The position numbers and the translations under genes are program-made. Positions 17,418 to 25,033 of a DNA stretch of 64,000 nt are shown here, piece after piece (the stretch's first letter is position 1; the number at the start of each line of letters is the position of its first letter). The notes beneath the pieces were generated by a model. That model did not search any database. It was not told where the DNA came from and was given only the letters and a program-made list of their open reading frames with translations. The DNA comes from CAYMEK01 sp964389305 (lineage in GTDB: Bacteria; Spirochaetota; Spirochaetia; SZUA-6; DRHE01), in contig CAYMEK010000015.1 in the NCBI GenBank assembly GCA_964389305.1, positions 8,524 through 72,523 on the forward strand. Direction: 5' to 3'.

Positions 17418-17720
17418 ATGGACAAAGATCCTTTGGAGACCGTTCGGAGACTGGATCCCGAGTTCTTCGATCGGGTGTCGCAAAGCCGGGAGTATACCTT
17501 CAAGGATGGAGCGTTGCCGGCGAAGGTTAAGTATTTGATAGCCATGGTTATCGATGCGGTACATGGAGCTGCGGGAGGAGTCTCTTCGCTGGCCCGACAA
17601 GCTATGCAGCATGGCGCCAGCAAAGACGAGATAATGGAAGCTCTCCATGTTGCCAGTTTCCTGGGAGGAGTTGGGAGCGTCTATACAGCCTCCTTCGGCT
17701 TGGGCGAGCTCTTCGAATGA
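17418..17720 (+). CDS. AhpD/carboxymuconolactone decarboxylase-family protein without cysteines
   Basis: A 100-residue single-domain protein of the carboxymuconolactone decarboxylase/AhpD superfamily, seen from KVKYLIAMVIDAVHGAAGGV, then ARQAMQHGASKDEIMEALHVA. Peroxidase members use a CxxC pair at the start of the second helix. Here that position reads HGAAGGVSSLA and the whole protein has no cysteine, so an alkylhydroperoxidase activity of the AhpD kind is not supported. The ATG at 17418 is preceded by a perfect AGGAGG at 17407-17412. It precedes the YciI-like gene by 61 bases on the same strand. The function is unknown. Confidence 0.75.
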   Translation: MDKDPLETVRRLDPEFFDRVSQSREYTFKDGALPAKVKYLIAMVIDAVHGAAGGVSSLARQAMQHGASKDEIMEALHVASFLGGVGSVYTASFGLGELFE

Positions 17721-17781
17721 ACGGTCCGGTATCGTCGAACGCGGATGAAATACCAGGACGAGCCCAGAGACAGGAGCAATC

Positions 17782-18090
17782 ATGAGCGCAAAGAATGAAA
17801 AGATCCGGTATCTCTTATTGCATCTCCCGGGCCCCATGTGGAAGGCGGGAGTCGATTTCAGAGAGCAACCCGGCATCCAGGATCATGTACAATACTATCA
17901 AAGATTGTTGGAAACGGGAAAGCTGGAGCGAGGTGGGCCGTTTATTGGAGGTGCGCTGGGGGCGATGATAATGCCGATAGCTGAAATGGACAAGGAGGAA
18001 CTTGCCCGATTTGCAGACGAGGATCCTGCTGTGCAATCGGGTCTGCTTACATACGAAATATGGACCTGGCTGGTTGAAATGCAGTCTTGA
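17782..18090 (+). CDS. YciI-family protein
   Basis: A 102-residue protein of the YciI-like alpha/beta family (dimeric ferredoxin-like fold). The pattern HLPGPMWKAG, then EQPGIQDHVQYYQRLLETGKLERGGPF, then DEDPAVQSGLLTYEIWTW is typical. Members have a conserved His-Asp pair and are proposed to be small enzymes or stress-related proteins, with no established common substrate. AGGAG lies upstream of the ATG. It sits among other small oxidative-stress or detoxification-type genes on the same strand. Confidence 0.8.
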   Translation: MSAKNEKIRYLLLHLPGPMWKAGVDFREQPGIQDHVQYYQRLLETGKLERGGPFIGGALGAMIMPIAEMDKEELARFADEDPAVQSGLLTYEIWTWLVEMQS

Positions 18091-18272
18091 TTGGGAGCGC
18101 GGAGAGTGAGGAACGTGCAGTGCAGGAACGCGCTTCCTCCGGCCACGCTATCGAAGATCTGCCGTCGGGCGGCAAGTACTGGAGCCATTGGGGGCGAATT
18201 TCAGTATATTCACGAGAGGGAGGCAGTGTGTGGGCCGTTCACCCAGATAAACGAAGATGGAGGATTGTTTAA

Positions 18273-18482
18273 ATGAAGATCAGCGCGAGAAACATGCTGA
18301 AGGGCAAAATCAAGCAAGTTGTCGAGGGCGCCGTAAATACGGAAGTGACCGTGGTTCTTCCCAACAATGTGGAGATTGTCTCGATCATCACCAAAACTTC
18401 ATCTCGAAATCTCGATCTCAAGGAAGGGAAAGAGGTGTATGCTGTGATCAAAGCCAGTAATGTGATGATAGCAACGGATTGA
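18273..18482 (+). CDS. Molybdopterin/molybdate-binding protein (Mop/TOBE domain)
   Basis: A 69-residue single TOBE/Mop domain: MKISARNMLKGKIKQVVEGAVNTEV is the signature N-terminus, and the C-terminus ends in YAVIKASNVMIATD as in the family. Molbindins bind molybdate or tungstate as oligomers and store or buffer the oxyanion in the cytoplasm. GGAGG lies a suitable distance upstream of the ATG. The preceding 182 bases hold no gene I can support. No molybdate transporter or molybdenum cofactor gene is in the window. Confidence 0.9.
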   Translation: MKISARNMLKGKIKQVVEGAVNTEVTVVLPNNVEIVSIITKTSSRNLDLKEGKEVYAVIKASNVMIATD

Positions 18483-18617
18483 TTCACAACGGAGTTGCCT
18501 AACGGCTGGTTGTCAAAGCCAGCTCCACGGCTCCCTGGCTGCGTTCCAGGCTTGGGGTTTCCCCCCAGAGATCTATTGCCTGAGTTGAATTAGCACAGCA
18601 CGTGCGCATTGGAAACC

Positions 18618-19448
18618 ATGAATGCCGAGCAAAGCAAAGAATATCTTGATTTCGGATTAAGCCTCGCCAAGGCGGCTGAAAAGCATATCATGAGGTATTA
18701 CCGAGACCATACAATTCAACTCAAAGCGGATCGTAGTGAAGTTACAGAGGCTGACCGCCAGGCCGAGGAAACAATTCGACAGATGATAGTGGAGCGCTTT
18801 CCCCGACATGCGATTTTGGGTGAGGAGCTGGGCGCGAAGAACGCGTCGACACAACATTGCCGATATCAGTGGTTGATTGATCCCCTTGACGGTACAACGT
18901 GGTATACTATCGGTGTACCTATTTTCGGTACCCTCATAGCTTTACTGGAGAATCGCGAACCGCTTCTGGGTGTTATCCACTTTCCTGCGCTGAGAGAAAC
19001 CGTGTATGCTTGCAGGGGTTCCGGCTGCTGGTTCAAGGTCGGCGACTCGGAGCCTGTTCGAGTCCAGGTGATGGCCGGCGTTCCTCTGAAAGCTGCCACG
19101 GTATCAGCTTCGGGCGTTCATGGGTCCGATATTCTATTATATGAAGGAAGGACTCCCTACAAATTGACTGCGCTGATCCGCCAAGCTGGAAGGTTCAGGT
19201 TCTGTGGCGATTGCCTTCAACACGCATTGGTGTGCCGTGGAAAGATTCATGCGGCTGTAGATACAATCATGCAGCCGTGGGACGCCGCAGCCATTATTCC
19301 ATGTATTGAGGAAGCAGGGGGTATTGCGACTACGATTTCGGGTAGAACTCAGGAGGTGGCTTTTGGCGGGTCTCTGGTGACTTCATGCGGCGAACCCACC
19401 CATGGCGAAGTCCGGAAGTCCCTTCAAATGGCAGCTTCTTCAATGTAG
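18618..19448 (+). CDS. Inositol-monophosphatase-family phosphatase
   Basis: A magnesium-dependent sugar- or inositol-phosphatase of 276 residues. The metal-binding motifs are intact: GEELG (E69, E70), DPLDGTTW (D88, D91) and PWDAAA near the C-terminus. The replacement of the usual asparagine-phenylalanine after DGT by WYT, and the overall pattern, resemble histidinol-phosphate phosphatases of the IMPase type (HisN) as much as inositol phosphatases, so the substrate is left open. The ATG at 18618 is preferred to a TTG 9 bases upstream. No strong ribosome-binding site is seen. A structured hairpin follows the gene. Confidence 0.85.
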   Translation: MNAEQSKEYLDFGLSLAKAAEKHIMRYYRDHTIQLKADRSEVTEADRQAEETIRQMIVERFPRHAILGEELGAKNASTQHCRYQWLIDPLDGTTWYTIGVPIFGTLIALLENREPLLGVIHFPALRETVYACRGSGCWFKVGDSEPVRVQVMAGVPLKAATVSASGVHGSDILLYEGRTPYKLTALIRQAGRFRFCGDCLQHALVCRGKIHAAVDTIMQPWDAAAIIPCIEEAGGIATTISGRTQEVAFGGSLVTSCGEPTHGEVRKSLQMAASSM

Positions 19449-19450
19449 AG

Positions 19451-19505
19451 CTTCAGGCTGCCGGTGGCTCCGCTCCACCGTGAAGGCTAACGCCTGAAGG
19501 TTTTG
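19451..19505 (+). terminator. Two-level hairpin terminator after the phosphatase gene
   Basis: An outer 8-bp stem CTTCAGGC (19451-19458) with GCCTGAAG (19492-19499) encloses an inner 6-bp stem CGGTGG (19462-19467) with CCACCG (19475-19480), followed by GTTTTG. The position directly after the stop codon and the short T-run support termination. Confidence 0.55.
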
Positions 19506-19550
19506 TAAGATGAAATCATGCGATTATAGCTGAAACAGGGGGAAGGTGTC

Positions 19551-20198
19551 TTGCTAAATCTTTCTTTTGCGGAACTGCTAAGGATTGTCCCTGCGATTCT
19601 GGTCGGGCTGACCGTACATGAACTGGCTCATTCTTATGTAGCTCTTTTACTGGGCGACGACACTCCGAAGAGACTGGGCAGGTTGACTTTGAATCCGATC
19701 AAGCACATCGATCCGATAGGATTCATCCTGCTGCTAGTTGCCGGGTTTGGATGGGCAAAACCGGTTCGTATAAACAGAGAGAATCTGAAACATCCCAGAA
19801 GAGATGACATACTCATAGCACTGGCCGGTCCTCTGTCAAACCTTCTATTCGCCGTCATGATCGTCATTCTCCTGAAAGTCGTGATCCTTGCTATTCCCTT
19901 CAAGTCGGCAGGCGCTTTCGAATCGGTTTTTTCGGTTTTTTTTTCCTTTCTGTTTATTAACATCGCGTTGGCGATATTCAATCTCCTGCCCATACCGCCT
20001 CTGGATGGATCGCATGTAATCTCAAACCTTTTATCCTTAAAAAGCTATACAGTTTCTGCGACGTATTTTAGATACGGTTCTATTGCGCTGCTACTATTGG
20101 TGATACTGGACCGGGTTACAGAGATCGATTTGCTGCCGGTGGGCCGAGTTGTAGAATATTCGGTAATCCGTTTGCTGAGCTTATTCTCGGTATTCTGA
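19551..20198 (+). CDS. M50-family (site-2 protease-like) membrane metalloprotease
   Basis: A 215-residue integral membrane protein. The zinc motif HELAH (H23, E24, H27) lies in the first membrane helix, and LLPIPPLDGSH supplies the third ligand in a later helix, as in small prokaryotic site-2 protease homologues of the FwdE/YwhC-like branch. No PDZ domain is present, so it is the short, PDZ-less form. Four or five hydrophobic segments are visible. The start is a TTG preceded by a purine-rich GGGGGAAGG sequence. The substrate is unknown; typical targets are membrane-tethered regulators or signal peptide remnants. Confidence 0.88.
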   Translation: MLNLSFAELLRIVPAILVGLTVHELAHSYVALLLGDDTPKRLGRLTLNPIKHIDPIGFILLLVAGFGWAKPVRINRENLKHPRRDDILIALAGPLSNLLFAVMIVILLKVVILAIPFKSAGAFESVFSVFFSFLFINIALAIFNLLPIPPLDGSHVISNLLSLKSYTVSATYFRYGSIALLLLVILDRVTEIDLLPVGRVVEYSVIRLLSLFSVF

Positions 20199-20214
20199 TT
20201 TCTGACATCGATAG

Positions 20215-20898
20215 ATGAACAATCTGGTTGAATGCATTCTTCGGGACGTGGAAACGGCTAGAATCCAGTGTGGAGGCCAGGTCAAGACGGGTCTGGTCAG
20301 GAAAATTGCGGGCAAATCCTTCACAAAGCTGAGAACGCAGACACGCGAGCGCATTCTTTCGGTGTGCGATGAACTGCTGGCGGCAGGCGGATGGGAGCTG
20401 AGAACCATCGCTTTCGACTTCGCGTTCCGTTTGAAGGATTTCACCGAGAGAGATCGGATCATCCTTTACAGATGGCTTGCCGACTATGTTCGTGATTGGG
20501 GCGGCTGTGATGATTTGTGCACTCATGCGTTTGGATTATACCTGTTCCAGTATCCAGATTACTTCAAAGAGATCCTGACCTGGACCCATTCCGAGCATTG
20601 GTGGATCCGGCGGGCCAGTGCCGTGGTACAGATCTATTCTATTCGGCGTAAAAGGATGCTTTATGAAGCACTTGCAATTGCCGATCTCCTCCTTCACGAT
20701 GAGGTAGAGCTGGTGAGGAAGGGCTACGGATGGATGTTGAAGGAGATCGGTGCACACGATCCAGCGGTTGTGTACGGCTATGTCGTGGCTCGGCAGGCCG
20801 TTATGCCGCGAGTCGCACTTCGATATGCCGTTGAGAAGCTTGATCCCGAGCTGCGGCGCAAGGCTCTTGGCAGGAGCCAGGCGAATCGCTTTAAATGA
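20215..20898 (+). CDS. AlkD-like HEAT-fold DNA alkylation repair protein
   Basis: A 227-residue all-helical protein resembling AlkD, a DNA glycosylase that removes bulky alkylated purines without base flipping. The family pattern is visible as WGGCDDLCTHAFG in the middle, HSEHWWIRRASAVVQI, then VRKGYGWMLKEIG. The aspartate-rich WGGCDDLC and the aromatic/arginine residues lining the concave face are retained. The ATG lies 16 bases after the preceding stop. Being next to other small repair and detoxification-like genes fits a damage response, but this is inference. Confidence 0.78.
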   Translation: MNNLVECILRDVETARIQCGGQVKTGLVRKIAGKSFTKLRTQTRERILSVCDELLAAGGWELRTIAFDFAFRLKDFTERDRIILYRWLADYVRDWGGCDDLCTHAFGLYLFQYPDYFKEILTWTHSEHWWIRRASAVVQIYSIRRKRMLYEALAIADLLLHDEVELVRKGYGWMLKEIGAHDPAVVYGYVVARQAVMPRVALRYAVEKLDPELRRKALGRSQANRFK

Positions 20899-20916
20899 AG
20901 GGAGTACAGTACCGAC

Positions 20917-21393
20917 ATGGAAATACTCAAGCAAACGTTGTTATCCTGTCTTGACGATGCCTTTGATGGAGAGGCTTGGCACGGGCCGAATCTGTACGGA
21001 ACCCTGGCGAATCTGGATCTGGAACAGATAACTTATGATAATACCGTCGAGGGATTCAGCGTCTGGCAAATAGCCTTACATTGTTCGTATTGGAAATACT
21101 ACGTCCGCAAGCTCCTGTCAAGTCGTGATGTACCTGCTTTTCGAAGGAGCCCGGATGATTGGCCGGCTGTCCCCGATAATCACACGCTCGAGAATTGGAA
21201 TCGAGATATTGATTTCCTTGTAGAAGAACATCGGTTGCTAAGGCAGAGCGTAGTGGAGTTCCCAGATAACAGACTGTCCGATATTGTCGAAGGTAAAAGC
21301 CTGTCATATTTAAAGCACATCTATAGCGTAGCTGCTCACGACGTCTATCACACAGCTCAGATACGGAACATGGGAGTTCCTGGAATAAAATAA
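20917..21393 (+). CDS. DinB-like four-helix protein
   Basis: A 158-residue DinB/YfiT-type protein with a metal-binding four-helix bundle. Candidate metal ligands are the histidine in ALHCSYW and the pair in AAHDVYHTAQI, a spacing typical of DinB-like proteins. Members include thiol-dependent transferases (bacillithiol or mycothiol S-transferases), but many have no known substrate. The gene follows the AlkD-like gene by 18 bases with GGGAG upstream, so it is probably co-transcribed. Confidence 0.78.
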   Translation: MEILKQTLLSCLDDAFDGEAWHGPNLYGTLANLDLEQITYDNTVEGFSVWQIALHCSYWKYYVRKLLSSRDVPAFRRSPDDWPAVPDNHTLENWNRDIDFLVEEHRLLRQSVVEFPDNRLSDIVEGKSLSYLKHIYSVAAHDVYHTAQIRNMGVPGIK

Positions 21394-21445
21394 AAACGAA
21401 CGAGGCGAGGATCGTCGTGCTGCTTTGAAAGAGAGGTATGGAGAT

Positions 21446-22204
21446 ATGCAGGAGTACGGACGGGTCTTCTCAGAGGTGTATGACAAGCGATGGGCTCCGT
21501 TTGCCCAAATGTTCGCTCCCAAGCTGTTGGATTTCTATGAGAAAAAGGATGTCTGTCAACAGAACAAGACCGTGCTCGATCTTTGCTGCGGACCGGGACA
21601 GCTGGGACTGCTTTTTCTAGAGAAGGGCTACCGCATCATTGGAATTGACAGGTCTCCCCACATGATCTCACGGGCAAGGAAGAAATGTTCCGAATACATC
21701 CGAAAAGGTCTTGCCGAGTTCCTGGAAGCCGAGGCTGCCAGCTTTCATCTTCATCAGAGAGTAGGATTGGTTGTCTCCACGTTTGACTCTCTCAATCACC
21801 TCGAGAATACAGAAAAGCTGGCTGCATGTTTCGGTTGCGCCTACGAGGTGCTGTTGGACCAAGGTTATTTCGTTTTTGACCTGAACACCAAAGAAGGGTT
21901 GAAACGCTGGACCGGAATGGAGCTCCAAGAGGATAAGGAACTCACGATTATCAAACGTGGTATTTACACCCCAGGAATGGAAAAAGCCTACACGCAGATA
22001 ACCGGCTTCATACTGAGAGAAAACGATTTATACGAGAAGTTCAGCGAGGTGTTCTTCAATACCGCCTTCGACCTGTCCGAAGTGCTTGAAAAGCTGCGAA
22101 GCTGTGGTTTCCAGCAAGCGTACTTTTCGAACGGGAAAGATCTGGACGCCAAGCTTGCGGAACCGGAGAGGGAAGGCAGAGTAATCGCCGTGGCCAAGAA
22201 ATAG
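21446..22204 (+). CDS. SAM-dependent methyltransferase (class I)
   Basis: A 252-residue Rossmann-fold methyltransferase. Motif I is VLDLCCGPGQLG, followed by the acidic residue in IIGIDRSPHMISRA and a STFDSLNHL segment as motif IV. The start at ATG 21446 has AGAGG nine bases upstream; an in-frame TTG at 21425 is less likely. The C-terminal half resembles small-molecule methyltransferases, but the substrate is not apparent. It lies 8 bases before the HAD gene on the same strand. Confidence 0.82.
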   Translation: MQEYGRVFSEVYDKRWAPFAQMFAPKLLDFYEKKDVCQQNKTVLDLCCGPGQLGLLFLEKGYRIIGIDRSPHMISRARKKCSEYIRKGLAEFLEAEAASFHLHQRVGLVVSTFDSLNHLENTEKLAACFGCAYEVLLDQGYFVFDLNTKEGLKRWTGMELQEDKELTIIKRGIYTPGMEKAYTQITGFILRENDLYEKFSEVFFNTAFDLSEVLEKLRSCGFQQAYFSNGKDLDAKLAEPEREGRVIAVAKK

Positions 22205-22213
22205 ACCGTTCGG

Positions 22214-22972
22214 ATGCATTTGACCAGAGCTATCCTATTTGACTTGTACGGAACGCTGTTTATCAGTGATTCGATCGAAGACGCCCATTCTTCTTTCGGC
22301 CGATGCCTGTCCGGCTTCCTCGAGAGCCTGGGCGTTGAACTGCAGCAGGCCGGAGTTGAAGACCTGTTCGAATATTTTTGGGCCAGAGAAGAAATTTCCC
22401 CGCGTTCAGATGTTACCCTGTTCGAAAGAAGATTGGCGGGTTTTCTATCGAAATTGCACATCCCGTGGGATCGGGAGCTGATCTCGATGCTGGCTTCAAG
22501 GCTCTGCAGCGCCTGGCAAGAGCTTTATTACGTCGACCCTGTTGCTGGCGATGTTCTGGAAAAGCTTCGTGCTCGCAGTAAGCTTGGTGTGGTCACGAAC
22601 TTTGATCACCCGCCTCATATTCAGACACTTCTCGGCACCTGTGGCTTGAGATCCTATTTCGACACCGTGGTCGTATCCGCTGATGTCGGCGTGCAGAAGC
22701 CAGACCCTGAGATACTTCTCATCGCTTGTGAACGAATCGGAGTAACCCCAGAAGAAAGTGTATATATTGGGGATTCCATTGTTGACTGTCAAGCAGCCAT
22801 GGCGGCAGCCATCAGCCCAGCTATTATTCGCCGTCCAAAGCGGCGGGAAATCGAGAAACAGCCGCGTATCGCAGCCAGATATACTGATTTTGATGATTAT
22901 CTGGAGAAGTTTTCGAAGGAAGGCAGGCTGCGCATTATCGATGATTTGCGGTGTGTTGCGGAGGTCCTATGA
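22214..22972 (+). CDS. HAD-family hydrolase
   Basis: A 252-residue haloacid dehalogenase-type hydrolase with a helical cap inserted after motif I (subclass IA). Motif I is FDLYGTL with nucleophile D10, where the second aspartate of phosphatases is replaced by tyrosine as in some haloacid dehalogenases. Motif II is VVTNFD, motif III GVQKPDPE, and motif IV YIGDSIVDCQAA. A phosphatase or dehalogenase activity is expected; the substrate is unknown. Its stop overlaps the next start (ATGA), so the two are translationally coupled. Confidence 0.85.
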   Translation: MHLTRAILFDLYGTLFISDSIEDAHSSFGRCLSGFLESLGVELQQAGVEDLFEYFWAREEISPRSDVTLFERRLAGFLSKLHIPWDRELISMLASRLCSAWQELYYVDPVAGDVLEKLRARSKLGVVTNFDHPPHIQTLLGTCGLRSYFDTVVVSADVGVQKPDPEILLIACERIGVTPEESVYIGDSIVDCQAAMAAAISPAIIRRPKRREIEKQPRIAARYTDFDDYLEKFSKEGRLRIIDDLRCVAEVL

Positions 22973-23754
22973 AGATCGTGGACATTAGTCCGGAGAACGA
23001 GCCGCTGTACTTCGTCTGCCTGGAAGATTGGTCCGAAGAGATCAAGGAAGCCGCGGACCACAAGGAACGGTGGTACCGGCTCATGAAGGATCAAGGTCTG
23101 CGTGTGAAGCTCGCCCAGGATGACGGCGGAACCGTAGGAGGCATGATCCAGTACCTTCCCGTGGAGCACTCTCCAGCAGAAGGGGAAGATCTGAACTTTG
23201 TGCTCTGCATCTGGGTCCATGGTTATAAACAGGGAAGGGGAAACTTTCAAAGGCAAGGAATGGGCAGGGCCCTTCTGAGCGCCGCGGAGCAGGACACCAG
23301 GGCCCAGGAGAAGAAAGGACTGGCGGTCTGGGGCATTTCCCTGCCCTTCTTTATGCGGGCTTCGTGGTTCAAAAGGCAGGGGTACAAACAGGTAGACAGA
23401 ATGGGCATCCAGGTACTGCTCTGGAAACCATTCTCATATACAGCTGTTCCGCCGAAATGGATACACGAGAAGAAAAGGCCGGGGAAGAGACCGGGACAGG
23501 TAACTGTCAGTGCATTTACCAATGGGTGGTGTCCGGTCCAGAATTTAGTATTTGAGCGGGCCAAACGCGCCTGCCAGGAGTTGGGGAACAGGGTGGTATT
23601 CGAGCCGTACCATACATGGGACCCGGTCGTATTCGGGGAATGGGGAATTGCCGACGGGCTGTTTATCGATGGCAGGCAGGTCAGGACAGGTCCGCCGCCT
23701 TCTTACGAGAAGATCCGCAAAGCGATCCAGGCAAGACTCAAGAAACTCGTCTGA
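22969..23754 (+). CDS. GNAT acetyltransferase fused to a thioredoxin-like (YoaP-type) C-terminus
   Basis: A 261-residue two-part protein. The first ~150 residues are a GNAT domain with the acetyl-CoA loop seen as RQGMGRALLSAAEQD. The last ~80 residues begin TVSAFTNGWCPVQNLVFERA and continue through VVFEPYHTWDP and GLFIDGRQVRTGPPPSYEKI, a pattern I associate with the YoaP C-terminal domain. It looks thioredoxin-like but has only one cysteine at the active-site position. The start at 22969 overlaps the HAD stop, with GGAGG upstream. The fusion is a known arrangement, but the substrate is unknown. Confidence 0.75.
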   Translation: MKIVDISPENEPLYFVCLEDWSEEIKEAADHKERWYRLMKDQGLRVKLAQDDGGTVGGMIQYLPVEHSPAEGEDLNFVLCIWVHGYKQGRGNFQRQGMGRALLSAAEQDTRAQEKKGLAVWGISLPFFMRASWFKRQGYKQVDRMGIQVLLWKPFSYTAVPPKWIHEKKRPGKRPGQVTVSAFTNGWCPVQNLVFERAKRACQELGNRVVFEPYHTWDPVVFGEWGIADGLFIDGRQVRTGPPPSYEKIRKAIQARLKKLV

Positions 23755-23892
23755 TCTATGTATCAGGTGATGTCTCCAGGAGTGCCAGAATCGGGGAGCC
23801 GCAGATGCTTCTTTGTTGTCTCAGGAGCAGCGGCTCTTTCACATACGGGCTGTTGCCATTTTGCTTAAAAGGCGTCACCTGGAGGAACCATA

Positions 23893-24375
23893 ATGCGTAA
23901 GCGGGTACTGCGCCTGATATTGATTGCCGTGATCGTTGTGTCCACCTTTGCGTGTGACCAGACAACGAAACATTGGGCGAGAAGTTTTCTTGCAGGAAGG
24001 GGAACGATTGCGGTATGGAACGGTTTCTTTGTACTGAGATATGCCGAAAACCAAGGAGCATTCCTCAGTTTGGGTTCAAACTGGCCTCCTCACCTGAGAC
24101 TTCTTGTCTTTGTGGTGCTGTCTTCTTTGATCGTTCTTGCTGCGCTCCTCTACATGATATACGATCGAACCATGAACCTCGGTCGCACAGCAGCCCTATC
24201 GCTGGTGGCGGGTGGTGGAGCGGGGAATTTGATAGACAGAATCGTGCGTGCCGGCTATGTAACCGATTTTATGAACCTCGGGGTCGGCAGGTTACGTACC
24301 GGGATTTTCAATTTCGCGGACATTTTCCTTTTGCTTGGGGTGTTATTGCTTGTGATAGTGCAAAGAAGACGATAG
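23893..24375 (+). CDS. lspA: Signal peptidase II (LspA) variant
   Basis: A 160-residue aspartyl protease with four membrane helices that removes signal peptides from lipoproteins. Conserved parts are ACDQTTKHWA, ENQGAFLSLG, GGGAGNLIDRI, then YVTDFMNLG, and FNFADIF. The catalytic aspartates in NLIDR and NFAD are both present. The AENQGAFLSLG version of the second motif and the isoleucine after FNFAD differ from standard LspA. It therefore belongs to a divergent branch and may be a second copy with a narrower substrate range. GGAGG precedes the ATG. A decayed DJ-1-like fragment starts immediately after its stop. Confidence 0.82.
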   Translation: MRKRVLRLILIAVIVVSTFACDQTTKHWARSFLAGRGTIAVWNGFFVLRYAENQGAFLSLGSNWPPHLRLLVFVVLSSLIVLAALLYMIYDRTMNLGRTAALSLVAGGGAGNLIDRIVRAGYVTDFMNLGVGRLRTGIFNFADIFLLLGVLLLVIVQRRR

Positions 24376-24493
24376 AGGAGTTGTTCTTGCAGCCGGTACA
24401 GATACAGGCCTGTATGTCATGGAAAAACTCCACGGTCGCAAGATAGCGGAGAAAACCGCCGAATACCTTGAATATGACCAGAAGAGACTGTAG
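24376..24493 (+). pseudogene. Remnant of a DJ-1/PfpI-family gene (C-terminal end only)
   Basis: Directly after the lspA stop, the lspA frame continues open for 38 codons to a stop at 24493. The segment includes LAAGTDTGLYVMEKLHGRKI and then AEKTAEYLEYDQ. This matches the C-terminal helix of DJ-1/PfpI-like proteins (typical pattern: AAG, then G, VE.L.G...AE..A..mEYD). Nothing of the rest of such a protein is found upstream, where lspA lies. It is most simply read as the tail left after deletion or replacement. A short functional peptide is unlikely. Confidence 0.55.
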
Positions 24494-24504
24494 GAGGGGC
24501 AGGC

Positions 24505-25032
24505 TTGTTGCGGATAAGACGGGCAAAGAAAGATGACCTGAGCGCTATCACCGAGATCTACAATGAAGAAGTCTTGACTTCCACCGCCACTTTCGATACG
24601 GAGCCAAAACAAATATCCGAGCAAATCGAATGGCTGAACAGACATACGGACAGGCATCCTGTAGTTGTGGCTGTTGAGGATTCACAGATCGTGGGCTGGG
24701 CTTCTCTGAGCCCCTGGTCTGATCGCTGCGCTTACGCCGATTGTGCCGAAATCTCAATATACATCAAGCAGGGTTTCCGCAGGCGGGGAATCGGAAAGCA
24801 TCTGGCGTGCCACCTGATAGAAAGTGCAAGGGTTTGCGGCTTGCATACTGTTATTGCCAGAGTGTCGGAAACCAGTATCGGTAGCATCGAGCTTTTCAAA
24901 CGGCTTGGTTTTTCGTCCATAGGAACAATGAAGGAAGTGGGCCGCAAGTTCGGAAAGCTGCTGGATGTTCATCTCCTGCAGCTTGTCTTTAGCGATAAAG
25001 ACTCCGACGGCTGCGCTACGGGGGGAAAGTGA
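24505..25032 (+). CDS. GNAT N-acetyltransferase, phosphinothricin acetyltransferase-like
   Basis: A 175-residue GNAT enzyme. The N-terminus IRRAKKDDLSAITEIYNEEV, the STATFDTEP segment and the acetyl-CoA loop QGFRRRGIGKHLACHLIESA match the phosphinothricin/methionine sulfone acetyltransferase branch. That branch acetylates free amines of small molecules, often toxic amino-acid analogues. The start is TTG with AGGAGGGG ahead of it. The next gene begins 1 base after the stop, so translation is coupled to the ferredoxin-nitroreductase. Confidence 0.82.
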   Translation: MLRIRRAKKDDLSAITEIYNEEVLTSTATFDTEPKQISEQIEWLNRHTDRHPVVVAVEDSQIVGWASLSPWSDRCAYADCAEISIYIKQGFRRRGIGKHLACHLIESARVCGLHTVIARVSETSIGSIELFKRLGFSSIGTMKEVGRKFGKLLDVHLLQLVFSDKDSDGCATGGK

Positions 25033-25033
25033 C

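Noticed and set aside
18091..18272. Two short overlapping frames (~61 codons each) between the YciI and mop genes
   Set aside because: Both read into the mop ribosome-binding region, have no convincing ribosome-binding sites of their own, and look like random translation.
18497..18503. GCCTAAC after the mop gene, considered as an integron attC end
   Set aside because: No complementary GTTAGGC-type partner at a suitable distance, no repeated copies between the neighbouring genes, and no integrase in the window.
19056..19064. GTTCGAGTC resembling a tRNA T-arm
   Set aside because: It lies inside the phosphatase coding region and no cloverleaf can be formed around it.
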